A stretch of DNA of 64,000 nucleotides from Parasphingopyxis lamellibrachiae (GTDB taxonomy: Bacteria; Pseudomonadota; Alphaproteobacteria; Sphingomonadales; Sphingomonadaceae): contig NZ_QRDP01000004.1 of assembly GCF_003385775.1 (NCBI RefSeq), positions 2,164,957 to 2,228,956 on the forward strand. Direction: 5' to 3'. This document shows, one piece after another, positions 1-8,420 of the stretch (position 1 is the stretch's first letter; each line of letters opens with the position of its first letter). The notes beneath the pieces were generated by a model that saw nothing but the letters and a program-made list of their open reading frames with translations, was not told the origin of the DNA and did not search any database. Made by a program: the position numbers and the translations under genes.

Positions 1-2
1 AG

Positions 3-995
3 CTGACGGCCTTTGACGCGCGGATCATGGCCATGGCGCTGGCGCTTTCCTGGCGCGGCCGGGGCCGGACCGCTCCCAATCCCAATGTTGGCTGCGTGAT
101 CGTTCGCGATGGGCGTGTTGTTTCGCGCGGCTGGACCCAGCCAGGCGGCCGCCCGCATGCCGAGGCGATGGCGCTGGAAGGCGTGGATGCGAAAGGTACC
201 GATATCTACACAACGCTTGAGCCCTGTGTGCACCAGAGTGCGCGCGGCCCCGCCTGTGTCGACCTCATAGTCGCCGCCGCGCCGCGCCGCGTTGTCATCG
301 CCGCAACCGATCCCGACCCCCGGACAGATGGAAGGGGAATAGCGCAACTGCGTTCCGCGGGAATCGAGGTTGTCGAAGGCCTGCTCGCCGACGAGGCGAA
401 ACGCGCAATGGCTGGTTTCTTCACAAGGCTGGAAAAAGGCCGGCCCCATGTCACGCTGAAACTCGCCACCTCGCTCGACGGGCAGGTCGCGCTTCCCGAT
501 GGATCCAGCCAGTGGATCACTGGTCCCGAAGCGCGCGCGCACGCTCATGTCGAACGGGCGCTTGCCGATATGGTGGTGGTCGGCCGGGGAACCGCGGAGA
601 GCGATTCGCCGACATTGAACGTGCGGCTGGACGGCCTGGCCAACCGCACGCCGGCCCGGGCCGTGCTGACGGGCGATTATAGCAATTTCAGCAAGCTCCA
701 GCTGCATGCGGACAAGCCGGTCTGGCAGCATCTTGCCGAGCCCGGCGCGATTGCCGATCTCGAAAATGTCGATCATCTGCTGGTGGAGGGTGGTGCGGGC
801 GCAGCGGCGGCTTTTATAGCGGCCGATTGTGCAGACCGGCTCATACTGTATCGCGCGCCAATATTGATCGGCGCGGGCCTCAGCGCGCTGGGCGATATCG
901 GTCTTGCCCAGCTCGACGATGCCCATGGCCATTGGCGGCTGATCGAAACACGCATGCTTGGCAAGGACCGGATGGAGGTTTACGAGCGCGCCTAA
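3..995 (+). CDS. ribD: RibD, bifunctional pyrimidine deaminase/reductase (5' end cut)
   Basis: Second and third steps of riboflavin synthesis: deaminates, then reduces, the pyrimidine made from GTP. The N-terminal deaminase zinc site is visible: HAE, then PC and a following Cys in the segment PCVHQSARGPAC. The C-terminal half is the reductase domain. The reading frame is open to the window edge. An ATG at 27 would drop residues normally placed before the RRG-RTxPNP region, so the real start probably lies just upstream and the gene is listed as partial. It is followed by ribE with a one-base TAATG overlap, so it is the first visible gene of a rib operon. Family assignment is firm; only the start is open. 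Confidence 0.95.
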   Translation: MTAFDARIMAMALALSWRGRGRTAPNPNVGCVIVRDGRVVSRGWTQPGGRPHAEAMALEGVDAKGTDIYTTLEPCVHQSARGPACVDLIVAAAPRRVVIAATDPDPRTDGRGIAQLRSAGIEVVEGLLADEAKRAMAGFFTRLEKGRPHVTLKLATSLDGQVALPDGSSQWITGPEARAHAHVERALADMVVVGRGTAESDSPTLNVRLDGLANRTPARAVLTGDYSNFSKLQLHADKPVWQHLAEPGAIADLENVDHLLVEGGAGAAAAFIAADCADRLILYRAPILIGAGLSALGDIGLAQLDDAHGHWRLIETRMLGKDRMEVYERA

Positions 996-1591
996 TGTTT
1001 ACCGGAATCATCACCGATATCGGCACTATTGCCGAGGCCGAGCAACGCGGCGATCTGCGCCTGCGGATACTCTGTGGCTATGACATGACGACTGTGGATC
1101 TCGGCGCGTCGATCGCCTGTTCGGGGGTTTGCCTGACAGTTGTCGACAAGGGCGAGGACTGGTTCGCTGTCGATCTCTCCGCTGAGACCGTGTCCCGCAC
1201 GGCACAGGGGCAATGGAATGAAGGCGCACGGCTGAATCTCGAACGCTCGCTCAAGCTGGGTGAGGAAATGGGCGGTCATATCGTGACCGGCCATGTTGAC
1301 GGGATTGGCGAAATTATCGCTGCCGAGCCGGTGGGCGATTCGCTTGAACTCACGATCCGTGCGCCGGACGAATTGGCGCGCCTGATCGCGGCCAAGGGAT
1401 CGATCACGCTCAACGGCGTGTCGCTGACCGTCAATACGGTGAGCGACACCGATGACGGATGCCGCTTTACGATCAATCTCATTCCGCACACGGCCGAGGT
1501 TACGACGTTCGATAAGGTAGGCGCCGGCCAGCCAATCAACATCGAAATCGATATTTTGGCGCGTTATCTCGCGAGAATGACCGGCAGCTAA
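995..1591 (+). CDS. ribE: Riboflavin synthase (alpha chain)
   Basis: Converts two 6,7-dimethyl-8-ribityllumazine molecules to riboflavin. The 198-residue protein is the usual length and shows the two tandem lumazine-binding repeats. It begins with the invariant MFTGI; the first repeat ends near GHIVTGHVDG and the second contains KGSITLNGVSLTVN. The start was placed at the ATG of TAATG overlapping the ribD stop, because MFTGI is the family N-terminus and a longer frame starting inside ribD has no support. It is translationally coupled to ribD. A 55-base gap with two inverted repeats separates it from the HTH-RibB gene. Confidence 0.96.
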   Translation: MFTGIITDIGTIAEAEQRGDLRLRILCGYDMTTVDLGASIACSGVCLTVVDKGEDWFAVDLSAETVSRTAQGQWNEGARLNLERSLKLGEEMGGHIVTGHVDGIGEIIAAEPVGDSLELTIRAPDELARLIAAKGSITLNGVSLTVNTVSDTDDGCRFTINLIPHTAEVTTFDKVGAGQPINIEIDILARYLARMTGS

Positions 1592-1646
1592 CACCTTGGT
1601 GTGATTGCGGTCTGGACATCACATCCAAATGTGATATTCAGGCCCT
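1591..1646. promoter_or_regulatory. Palindromic operator candidate before the HTH-RibB gene
   Basis: The gap between ribE and ribBA holds two inverted repeats. ACACC-TT-GGTGT lies at 1591-1602, and the perfect palindrome ATCACAT-CCAA-ATGTGAT lies at 1618-1635, ending 11 bases before the ribBA ATG. A third TGTGAT half-site lies at 1600-1605. The position would overlap the ribosome-binding region or an internal promoter. The downstream protein starts with a helix-turn-helix, so self-binding is an attractive inference, but binding is not shown by the sequence. Confidence 0.5.
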
Positions 1647-2936
1647 ATGTCTACACCCTTGATCGAAAATGTTCGCAGTCTTGTTGCTTCCGGCGAAGCC
1701 AGCAAGGCCGGCCTTGCCAAAGCGGCGGGCCTCCACCCCAACTCTCTGCGCAAGCTTGACGACGAGGACTGGAATCCCACTGCCGAAACGCTGCTCAAGC
1801 TCGAACGCTATCTGGTGACGGGCGGCGGCCAGGCGCTGGCCAGCCCCGAAGAGATAATCGAAGCGGCGCGCAATGGGCGGATGTTCATTCTCGTCGATGA
1901 CGAGGATCGCGAGAATGAAGGCGATCTTGTTATTCCCGCCCAGATGGCGACGCCGGATGCGATCAACTTCATGGCCAAATATGGCCGCGGGCTCATCTGT
2001 CTGGCGATGACCAAAGACCGTACGGAAGAACTCGGGCTGGACCTGATGAGCCGTCACAACGGCACCCGGCATGAAACCGCCTTCACCGTGTCGATAGAAG
2101 CGCGCGATGGCGTGACGACAGGAATTTCAGCGGCGGATCGCGCGCGAACCGTCTCGGTCGCCATCGATGCCTCCAAAGGCAAGGACGAGATCGTGACGCC
2201 CGGCCATGTGTTTCCGCTCGTGGCGCGTCCCGGCGGCGTTCTGGTGCGCGCGGGACATACCGAAGCCGCTGTCGACATATCGCGGCTGGCCGGCCTGAAT
2301 CCGGCCGGTGTGATCTGCGAGATCATGAATGAAGACGGCACGATGGCGCGGATGGGGGACCTGCTGGCCTTTGCGCAGCTCCACAACCTCAAGATCGGAA
2401 CGATCCGCGATCTGATCGCCTATCGCCGCCGCCACGATCATCTCGTCGAGAAAAAGGCGGAGGCTCCGTTCACCAGCCGCTGGGGCGGCGACTGGACGGC
2501 GATGACCTTCTTCAACAAGGCGACGGGAACCGAGCAGGTCGCGCTCGTCAAAGGCAAGGTCGATCCCGACAAGCCGACCCTGGTCCGCATGCATGCGCTG
2601 TCCGCCTTTACCGATGTGTTCGGCGAAGAGGGCGCACGCGGCCAGATGCTGTCCCGCTCGATGGAGATTATCGGCGAGGAAGGCGCGGGCATCGTGGTGG
2701 TGATCAACCGGACGATGCAGGGTGCGTTCACCAAGGCGCTGCAGGTTAAGAGCGGGCAGGAGCGTCCGGATATGGAAGAGCTGCGCGACTATGGCGTGGG
2801 CGCGCAGATCCTCACTGAACTGGGGGTCCAGACCATGACCCTGCTCACCAACACGCATCACAGCCTGGTGGGCCTGGATGCCTATGGGCTGTCCATTGTG
2901 GGCGAGCGTGCAATCGATGTTGAGGAGCGGAGCTGA
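1647..2936 (+). CDS. ribB: RibBA-type protein: HTH + DHBP synthase + degenerate GTP cyclohydrolase II
   Basis: Residues about 10-57 form an XRE-like helix-turn-helix segment ([19 protein letters not shown], then [14 protein letters not shown]). Residues about 65-265 are 3,4-dihydroxy-2-butanone-4-phosphate synthase, with the acidic loop [19 protein letters not shown] and [12 protein letters not shown]. The rest resembles GTP cyclohydrolase II, but the zinc motif normally carrying three Cys (HSECLTGD...RCDC) reads [17 protein letters not shown], with no Cys at all. So the first enzyme activity looks intact and the second dead; a separate RibA must exist elsewhere. The N-terminal HTH is not part of the textbook RibBA layout. 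It overlaps ribH by one base. Confidence 0.93.
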   Translation: MSTPLIENVRSLVASGEASKAGLAKAAGLHPNSLRKLDDEDWNPTAETLLKLERYLVTGGGQALASPEEIIEAARNGRMFILVDDEDRENEGDLVIPAQMATPDAINFMAKYGRGLICLAMTKDRTEELGLDLMSRHNGTRHETAFTVSIEARDGVTTGISAADRARTVSVAIDASKGKDEIVTPGHVFPLVARPGGVLVRAGHTEAAVDISRLAGLNPAGVICEIMNEDGTMARMGDLLAFAQLHNLKIGTIRDLIAYRRRHDHLVEKKAEAPFTSRWGGDWTAMTFFNKATGTEQVALVKGKVDPDKPTLVRMHALSAFTDVFGEEGARGQMLSRSMEIIGEEGAGIVVVINRTMQGAFTKALQVKSGQERPDMEELRDYGVGAQILTELGVQTMTLLTNTHHSLVGLDAYGLSIVGERAIDVEERS

Positions 2937-3361
2937 TGGCGCATTTCCTGATCGTCGAAGCGCGATTTTATGACCAGTATAATGACTGGCTGATCGAGGG
3001 GGCGAAGGCCGCGCTTGAGGCGGCCGGGCACAGCCATGAGCTGATCACCGTGCCCGGCGCGCTGGAGATCCCCGGCGCGGTTGCCATGGCGGCGGAAAGC
3101 GGTCGTTATGACGGGTTCGTTGCGATCGGTGTCGTTATCCGCGGCGAGACTTATCATTTCGAGATCGTGGCCGGTGAAAGTGCGCGCGGGCTTATGGCGC
3201 TGACCATGGACGGCGTCGCCATCGGTAATGGGATACTGACGGTGGAAAACGCCGCCCAGGCCGAAGTCCGCGCCCGCCCGGACCAGAAGGACAAGGGCGG
3301 AGAGGCGGCAAAAGCCGCCATCGCGATGTTCGATCTCGGCCAGCGCTTTGCCGGCGAATAA
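2936..3361 (+). CDS. ribH: 6,7-dimethyl-8-ribityllumazine synthase
   Basis: Penultimate step of riboflavin synthesis, joining the RibB product to the ribityl-pyrimidine. The 141-residue length fits the family. Visible motifs are [10 protein letters not shown] and [10 protein letters not shown] with the catalytic His; the C-terminal helix follows NGILTVEN. The ATG overlaps the stop of the HTH-RibB gene by one base (CTGATGG), so it is coupled and is the last gene of the rib operon. The next gene converges from the other strand 30 bases downstream. Confidence 0.96.
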   Translation: MAHFLIVEARFYDQYNDWLIEGAKAALEAAGHSHELITVPGALEIPGAVAMAAESGRYDGFVAIGVVIRGETYHFEIVAGESARGLMALTMDGVAIGNGILTVENAAQAEVRARPDQKDKGGEAAKAAIAMFDLGQRFAGE

Positions 3362-3391
3362 AATCGGCGTCTGAAGCTCAGGCCGTGAAGG

Positions 3392-4486
3392 CTATTCGGC
3401 GGCTACCGTCTCTTCGGCGAAAGGGTAATCCGTATAGCCCTCGGGTCCGGGAATATACCATGTCGCCATATTGGACTCGTTGAGCGGCAGACCCTCGCGG
3501 AAACGGCGTGGAAGGTCGGGATTGGCGAGGAAAGTCCGGCCATAGCTGACCGCATCGGCTATTCCGCTGTCCAGCGCGGCCTGACCGTCTTCGGCGCCAT
3601 AATCGGAATTGAGCACCAGCGGGCCGTCAAAGGCCTTGCGGATTAGGGGCGAGAGTTTCGGCACGTCCGTGCGTCCGAATGTTCCTTCGGGGCCCGGTTC
3701 GCGCAACTCGAGAAAGCCGATCCCGAGATCGGAGAGCTTCTGGACTGCGAGCGGGAATACGGCTTCGGGATTGCTGTCGTCCACGCCCTGGCTGTCGCCA
3801 TTGGGGGAGAGGCGAACCGATGTCCGGTCCGCGCCCGCCTCGCGCACAACCGCTTCCGTGATTTCCGCCAGAAGCCGGGTGCGATTGTCGGGAGATCCGC
3901 CATATTCGTCTTCGCGCAGGTTGGAGCCGTCGCGCAGGAACTGATCGATCAGATAGCCGTTCGCGGCATGGATCTGTACGCCGTCAAAACCGGCTGCCAT
4001 CGCGTTGCGGGCCGCCTTCGCATAGTCGTCGAGCAGGCCGGGAATCTCGTCTGTACGCAGGGCACGGGCCTGTTCGTAGGGCTTCTTCCCCGTCGGCGTA
4101 TAGGCATGGCCGGGCGCTGTCGTGGCGGATGATGACACCGGCGGCTCGCCGTCCAGATAATCGGGGTGCACGATCCGGCCCATATGCCACATCTGGAGGA
4201 CAATCCTGCCCCCTGCCTGATGAACGCTCGCCGTCGTCTGCTTCCATCCTTCGGTCTGCTCTTCGGTCCAGATACCCGGCGCGGAGGGCCAGCCCAGCCC
4301 CTGCCTGCTGATGCCGGTCGCCTCGCTGATGATCAGGCCGGCGCTGGCCCGCTGCGTATAATATTCCGCCATCAGCGCATTGGGCACGAAACCCGGCGCG
4401 GCGCGGCCCCGCGTCAGCGGCGCCATCAGGATGCGGTTGGGCGCTTCGATGGCGCCAAGCGTTACTGGATCGAAAAGCGTAGGCAT
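3392..4486 (-). CDS. Old Yellow Enzyme family ene-reductase (NemA-like)
   Basis: FMN-dependent reductase of activated alkenes, nitro compounds or similar electrophiles. The TIM-barrel starts at PTLFDPVTLG and contains the family motif HAANGYLIDQFL with the His/Asn pair that binds substrate and the Tyr proton donor, followed by YGGSPDNRTR. I chose the ATG at 4486 (product MPTLFDP, 364 residues) because family members start there and AGGGA lies 10 bases upstream. A longer frame to 4555 adds an unsupported leader. Physiological substrate unknown. It converges with ribH. Confidence 0.92.
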   Translation of the reverse strand: MPTLFDPVTLGAIEAPNRILMAPLTRGRAAPGFVPNALMAEYYTQRASAGLIISEATGISRQGLGWPSAPGIWTEEQTEGWKQTTASVHQAGGRIVLQMWHMGRIVHPDYLDGEPPVSSSATTAPGHAYTPTGKKPYEQARALRTDEIPGLLDDYAKAARNAMAAGFDGVQIHAANGYLIDQFLRDGSNLREDEYGGSPDNRTRLLAEITEAVVREAGADRTSVRLSPNGDSQGVDDSNPEAVFPLAVQKLSDLGIGFLELREPGPEGTFGRTDVPKLSPLIRKAFDGPLVLNSDYGAEDGQAALDSGIADAVSYGRTFLANPDLPRRFREGLPLNESNMATWYIPGPEGYTDYPFAEETVAAE

Positions 4487-4657
4487 GAGTTGTATGTCCC
4501 TGAAAGTTTCGTCAGCAGCGAACATAGGCAGCGCGCGCTCTTCAGCCAGAGGCAAATGCGCGGCAATTGCCCAAGCATTTCTAGGTGGGCCTAAAGTTCA
4601 GTGCGATCGGGATGGGGTAGGGCCGGGCGACGGCACCAACCGCCGCCCGGACTATGT

Positions 4658-5236
4658 TCAGCTGCCGAGCAGACCCTGCGTCACCATGCAATAGAGCATC
4701 GGGATGGAAAGCAGCGTGTTCAGCCGCGATGCGATCAACGCACGCGGAGCGGCCGCGGCCTTGGCCGCGTCATCGGCTTCGACAATGCCGAGGATTTTCT
4801 TCTGGGCGGGCCAGATGATGAACCAGACGTTGAACGCCATGACCAGCGCCATCCACATGCCGATACCGATCAGCATGACGCCTGGCTGCAAGGTCAGCGC
4901 TTCGACCATATAGCCCGAGAGATGCGCGACCGTGAGGCCGGTCAGCACCGTGAACAGCGCTGCCCAGCGGAACCAGAACAGTGCTTTAGGCGCGATATGG
5001 CCGGTAACAGCGGGCTTATGTTCGGCCGGAATGGCAGGCATCGCCGGAACCTGCACGAAATTGAAATAATAAAGCAGCCCGATCCACATGATGCCGCACA
5101 GCACGTGCAGATAGCGCATGAAACTGTTTGCATAGGCATCGCCCATCACATCGCCATGCAGGCCGAACATGATCGCGACGAGGACCACCACGCCGGCGAG
5201 CAGCACCATATTCAGATTTCCGAAAAACTTTGCCAT
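4658..5236 (-). CDS. PuuD-like (urate hydroxylase N-terminal domain) membrane protein
   Basis: A 192-residue integral membrane protein with about five hydrophobic helices and conserved His in RYLHVLCGIMWIGLLYYFN and VAHLSGY. It matches the membrane domain of PuuD-type urate hydroxylases. The cytochrome c domain carried by full-length PuuD is absent (no CxxCH), and no purine-degradation gene is nearby, so urate oxidation should not be assumed. The start at MAKFFGNLN was chosen because GGGGAAG lies just upstream; an ATG 27 codons earlier has none. The gap to the COQ9 gene holds the divergent promoters. Confidence 0.8.
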   Translation of the reverse strand: MAKFFGNLNMVLLAGVVVLVAIMFGLHGDVMGDAYANSFMRYLHVLCGIMWIGLLYYFNFVQVPAMPAIPAEHKPAVTGHIAPKALFWFRWAALFTVLTGLTVAHLSGYMVEALTLQPGVMLIGIGMWMALVMAFNVWFIIWPAQKKILGIVEADDAAKAAAAPRALIASRLNTLLSIPMLYCMVTQGLLGS

Positions 5237-5370
5237 TTTGCTTCCCCTGTTGTTCTCAAGGCTCAAGGCCGCGAGCCTGTGAATGGGAGCGATACCAAAG
5301 GCGTGGGAATCTGTCACGAAGCACGTGCACAGGCCTTGGCCTTATTTGTCGAAGGCGTATATACAGACCC

Positions 5371-6036
5371 ATGGCCCAACCCCTTCCTGCAGACCCGACA
5401 CTCGACGAAATCCGTGTGCACCTTGCGCCGATTATCGCCGGGCATGCCGCTTTTGACGGGTGGGACGAAGAGGCTGTGCACCGGGCTGCGGACGAAGCCG
5501 GTGTTGACACCGGCGCCGCGAGCCTCGCCTTCCCCCGGGGCGCTCCGGACATGATCGATGCATGGTTCGCGCATATCGATGCGGAAATGGCGGCGGCCTT
5601 CTCCGCCGAAGAGCTCGCCGCAATGCCCGTTCACAAGCGCATAAGGGGCGCGATCCTCAAACGGATCGAAATCGCCCGTCCCAACAAGGAGGCCCTGCGC
5701 CGCGCCATGGCGATCCTGGCCATGCCCAGCAATATGCCGCTTGCCGGCAAGCTTGCCTGGCGGTCGGCGGATGCGATGTGGAGGCTGGCTGGCGATACCG
5801 CGACCGACTTCAACCATTACAGCAAGCGGACCATCCTGTCCGGCGTTTACGGGTCCACGATCATGGTCTGGATGGACGATGAGAGCGAAGGCGAGGCGGA
5901 GACCATAGCCTTTCTCGATCGCCGGCTGGGCAATGTCGCGCAGTTCGAAAAGTTCAAGAAAAAGCTGCGCGGCGATCCGGACCGCCGGTTCAGCGTTTCC
6001 CGCTTTCTCGGTCGATTGCGCTATCCCGGCCGCTAG
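5371..6036 (+). CDS. COQ9 family protein
   Basis: The 221-residue protein matches the COQ9 / 'rpsU-divergently transcribed' family of alphaproteobacteria: helical N-terminal region with GWDEEAVHRAA, PRGAPDMIDAWF in the middle, and AWRSADAMWRLAGD then DFNHYSKRTILSGVYGSTIMVWMDDES near the C-terminus. In mitochondria COQ9 binds lipid and presents the ubiquinone precursor to COQ7; the bacterial role is inferred. The start is the ATG at 5371; the frame upstream has no family residues. It precedes the feo operon but is separated by a Fur-box-like site, so they are probably separate transcripts. Confidence 0.9.
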   Translation: MAQPLPADPTLDEIRVHLAPIIAGHAAFDGWDEEAVHRAADEAGVDTGAASLAFPRGAPDMIDAWFAHIDAEMAAAFSAEELAAMPVHKRIRGAILKRIEIARPNKEALRRAMAILAMPSNMPLAGKLAWRSADAMWRLAGDTATDFNHYSKRTILSGVYGSTIMVWMDDESEGEAETIAFLDRRLGNVAQFEKFKKKLRGDPDRRFSVSRFLGRLRYPGR

Positions 6037-6074
6037 CGGCCCTGCGGTATATAGATGGCTGGCTTTTCCTTTCC

Positions 6075-6093
6075 GATATTGATAATCACTCGC
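6075..6093. promoter_or_regulatory. Fur-box-like operator upstream of feoA
   Basis: The 19-bp sequence agrees at 15 of 19 positions with the classical Fur consensus (GATAATGATAATCATTATC), including the core TGATAATCA. It ends 20 bases before the feoA start, where a bound repressor would block transcription of the ferrous iron transport operon. The regulator could also be another Fur-family protein; the sequence alone cannot tell. Confidence 0.7.
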
Positions 6094-6112
6094 AGATAAC
6101 CACATCAGATGG

Positions 6113-6364
6113 ATGATTCCCGTGAGTCTTGATGACCTGCCTCTCCGCCAGTCCGCCCGCATAGCGGCGATAAACTGGTCGGCCTTGTCGCCCGCCGATG
6201 GCAAAAGGTTGCGCGAGCTCGGCTTTGGCGAGGGTGTTGCGATCCAGCCCCTGCACCGCGCGCCCTTCGGCCGCGATCCCATTGCCTGCAAGGTCGGCCG
6301 GATGACGATAGCGGTGCGCCGGGCCCATGCCTGCGCCATAGAGGTAGAAGTTTCAGAGACATGA
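6113..6364 (+). CDS. feoA: FeoA, ferrous iron transport accessory protein
   Basis: Small SH3-like cytosolic partner of the ferrous iron channel FeoB. The 83-residue protein has the family pattern: ADGKRLRELGFGEGVAIQPLHRAPFGRDPIACKV, followed by the strand with RRAHACAIEVE. The ATG at 6113 is used; an in-frame GTG at 6122 is an alternative, and neither has a strong ribosome-binding site. The stop overlaps the feoB start in an ATGA, so translation is coupled. A Fur-box-like site lies directly upstream. Confidence 0.93.
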   Translation: MIPVSLDDLPLRQSARIAAINWSALSPADGKRLRELGFGEGVAIQPLHRAPFGRDPIACKVGRMTIAVRRAHACAIEVEVSET

Positions 6365-8229
6365 CGGGTATTCCGCTGGTTGCGCTGGTCGGCAATCCCA
6401 ATGCCGGCAAAAGCGCTCTGTTCAACGCGCTGACCGGCGCGCGGCAAAAGATCGGCAATTATCCCGGTGTCACGGTAGAGCGGCATGCTGGCCGGCTTGC
6501 GCTTGCCGATGGGCGCCCGGTCGAGCTGATCGATTTGCCCGGCGCCTATAGCCTCGACCCGTCGAGCCCTGACGAGGAGGTGACCCGCGATGTCGTAACC
6601 GGCGCACAGCAAGGCGAACGCCTGCCCGATGCGCTTGTCGTGGTTATCGATGCCGCGAATCTCGAAAACCATCTCCGCTTCACGCTGCAACTGATCGCCT
6701 TGGGGCTGCCGATTGTGGTTGCCCTCAACATGGTCGATCTTGCCACGCGCGACGGGCTCGAGCTGGATCCGGATACGCTTGCCCGGGAACTCGGCGTTCC
6801 TGTCGTTCCGACCGTCGCCGTTCGAAGGCGCGGCATTGAAGAGCTGAAAGAAGCCATAGACGGCAGCGTTACCGGTGCGAACATCCGCGCGATCGACCCG
6901 GGTCGCGGCGACGGAGACGAATATGATACGCTGCTCAATACGGAGCGCGCCCGGACAATAGCCCGGCGCACGATCGTCAGCGAAACGCCCTCCCGGCGTC
7001 TGAACCAGCGTATCGACTCTGTGGCCCTGCATCCGCTGTTCGGTCCGCTGCTGCTTGCCGGATTGCTGTTTGTAATGTTCCAGGCGGTCTTTGCCTGGTC
7101 GGAAGCCCCGGTCGGATGGATCGAAGCCGGGCAGGGCTGGCTGACCGCCACCGCGGACAACTTGCTGCCGGAAGGATATTTCAGATCCTTTATCATAGAC
7201 GGGGTGATAAACGGGGTCGGTTCGGTCGTCGTTTTCCTGCCGCAGATCCTGATCCTGTTCTTTTTCATCCTGCTGCTCGAAGCCACTGGCTATATGACGC
7301 GGGCGGCTTTCCTGATGGATCGGCTGATGGCGCGTTTCGGCCTGTCGGGCGCGTCTTTCATTCCCCTGCTTTCCTCCTTTGCATGCGCCATTCCGGGCAT
7401 CATGGCGACCCGGACGATTGCTGATCCTAAAGACCGGCTCACAACAATCCTGATCGCGCCGCTGATGACCTGTTCGGCCCGGCTGCCCGTCTATGCGATC
7501 ATTATCGCCGCCTTCATCCCCAACAGCAGTGTGGGGCCGGGTATCGGTCTTCAGGGTCTGGTCCTTTTCGGCTTGTATATATCGGGCATTGTAGGGGCGA
7601 TGATTGCGGCGCTCGTTCTGCGGCGCACTGTCGCCAAAGGGGCGGCGGCCAGCTTCATCATGGAGATGCCCAAATATCAGCTGCCACTGCTCCGCGATCT
7701 GGCGCTCGGTCTCTGGCAACGGGCCTGGATATTCCTGAAACGCGCCGGGACGATAATCTTTGTCACCACAATCGTGCTCTGGGGCCTGCTTTCTTTCCCG
7801 CAGGCACCCGAAGACAGCCCGCTCAGCCAGACCGAATATTCGATTGCCGGGCGGGTTGCCGACGGGCTCCATGTCGTGATGGCGCCGATCGGCTTCAACG
7901 AGGAAATTTCGCTGGCGCTGATCCCCGCCATGGCGGCCCGCGAAGTGGCGGTTTCCGCCCTTGCCACAACTTATTCGATCGATGAAAGCGACGAGGAGCA
8001 GGCCGAACAGTCGCTGACCCAGCAGCTGCAGGGGCAGTGGAGCCTGCCAACCGCGCTCGCTTTCCTCGCCTGGTTCGTCTTCGCCCCGCAATGCCTGTCG
8101 ACGATTGCCGTCACAAGGCGCGAGACCAACAGCTGGCGATGGCCGGCCTTCATGCTCGCCTATCTGTTTGCGCTTGCCTATCTGGCCGCCGGGATCACCT
8201 ATTGGACGGCGGTTGGATTCGGGTTGTAG
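6361..8229 (+). CDS. feoB: FeoB, ferrous iron transporter
   Basis: Inner-membrane Fe(II) importer with an N-terminal G domain. Seen here: G1 GNPNAGKS at residues 11-18, switch region YPGVTVE, G3 DLPG at 58-61 and G4 NMVD near 122, followed by a hydrophobic region from about residue 225 with two gate repeats (SGASFIPLLSSFACAIPGI and EEISLALIPAMAAREV). At 622 residues it is shorter than E. coli FeoB but normal for the compact alphaproteobacterial form. No feoC follows. Confidence 0.96.
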   Translation: MTGIPLVALVGNPNAGKSALFNALTGARQKIGNYPGVTVERHAGRLALADGRPVELIDLPGAYSLDPSSPDEEVTRDVVTGAQQGERLPDALVVVIDAANLENHLRFTLQLIALGLPIVVALNMVDLATRDGLELDPDTLARELGVPVVPTVAVRRRGIEELKEAIDGSVTGANIRAIDPGRGDGDEYDTLLNTERARTIARRTIVSETPSRRLNQRIDSVALHPLFGPLLLAGLLFVMFQAVFAWSEAPVGWIEAGQGWLTATADNLLPEGYFRSFIIDGVINGVGSVVVFLPQILILFFFILLLEATGYMTRAAFLMDRLMARFGLSGASFIPLLSSFACAIPGIMATRTIADPKDRLTTILIAPLMTCSARLPVYAIIIAAFIPNSSVGPGIGLQGLVLFGLYISGIVGAMIAALVLRRTVAKGAAASFIMEMPKYQLPLLRDLALGLWQRAWIFLKRAGTIIFVTTIVLWGLLSFPQAPEDSPLSQTEYSIAGRVADGLHVVMAPIGFNEEISLALIPAMAAREVAVSALATTYSIDESDEEQAEQSLTQQLQGQWSLPTALAFLAWFVFAPQCLSTIAVTRRETNSWRWPAFMLAYLFALAYLAAGITYWTAVGFGL

Positions 8230-8379
8230 CGACCGGTCCGGTGCCCGATCACCTGCCTGAGACCGGCGGACAACAAGCGAAATTCTGGCAAGCACACACA
8301 CACCGCTCCAACATAACCCCATGTTGCGTTCTCCCGGTGCTTGTCGAATCCCCGCCCTTTTTCTAAGCCAAGGCGAACT

Positions 8380-8400
8380 ATCCGCCGGGACTCGGCGGCA
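8380..8400 (+). other. Short hairpin in the ssb leader
   Basis: CCGCCG-GGACT-CGGCGG (8382-8398) lies in the 191-base gap between feoB and ssb, about 20 bases before the ssb ATG and next to its GGGAG ribosome-binding site. It has no T-run, so it is not a convincing terminator. The rest of the gap shows a short CA repeat (near 8295-8304) and nothing else I recognise. Confidence 0.3.
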
Positions 8401-8420
8401 GGAATTCTGGGAGACAAGAC

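Noticed and set aside
4622-4650. GC-rich hairpin after the PuuD-like gene
   Set aside because: Stem has a bulge and no T-run follows on the minus strand; too weak to call a terminator.
8290-8310. CA dinucleotide run upstream of ssb
   Set aside because: Only about five units, outside any coding region; no sign of phase variation.
5314-8322. 1002-codon open frame on the minus strand across feoAB and neighbours
   Set aside because: It is antisense to feoB and COQ9, which have clear motifs. The translation is low-complexity (Arg, Gly, Gln, Asp rich) and matches no family; it is the usual shadow of GC-biased codons.
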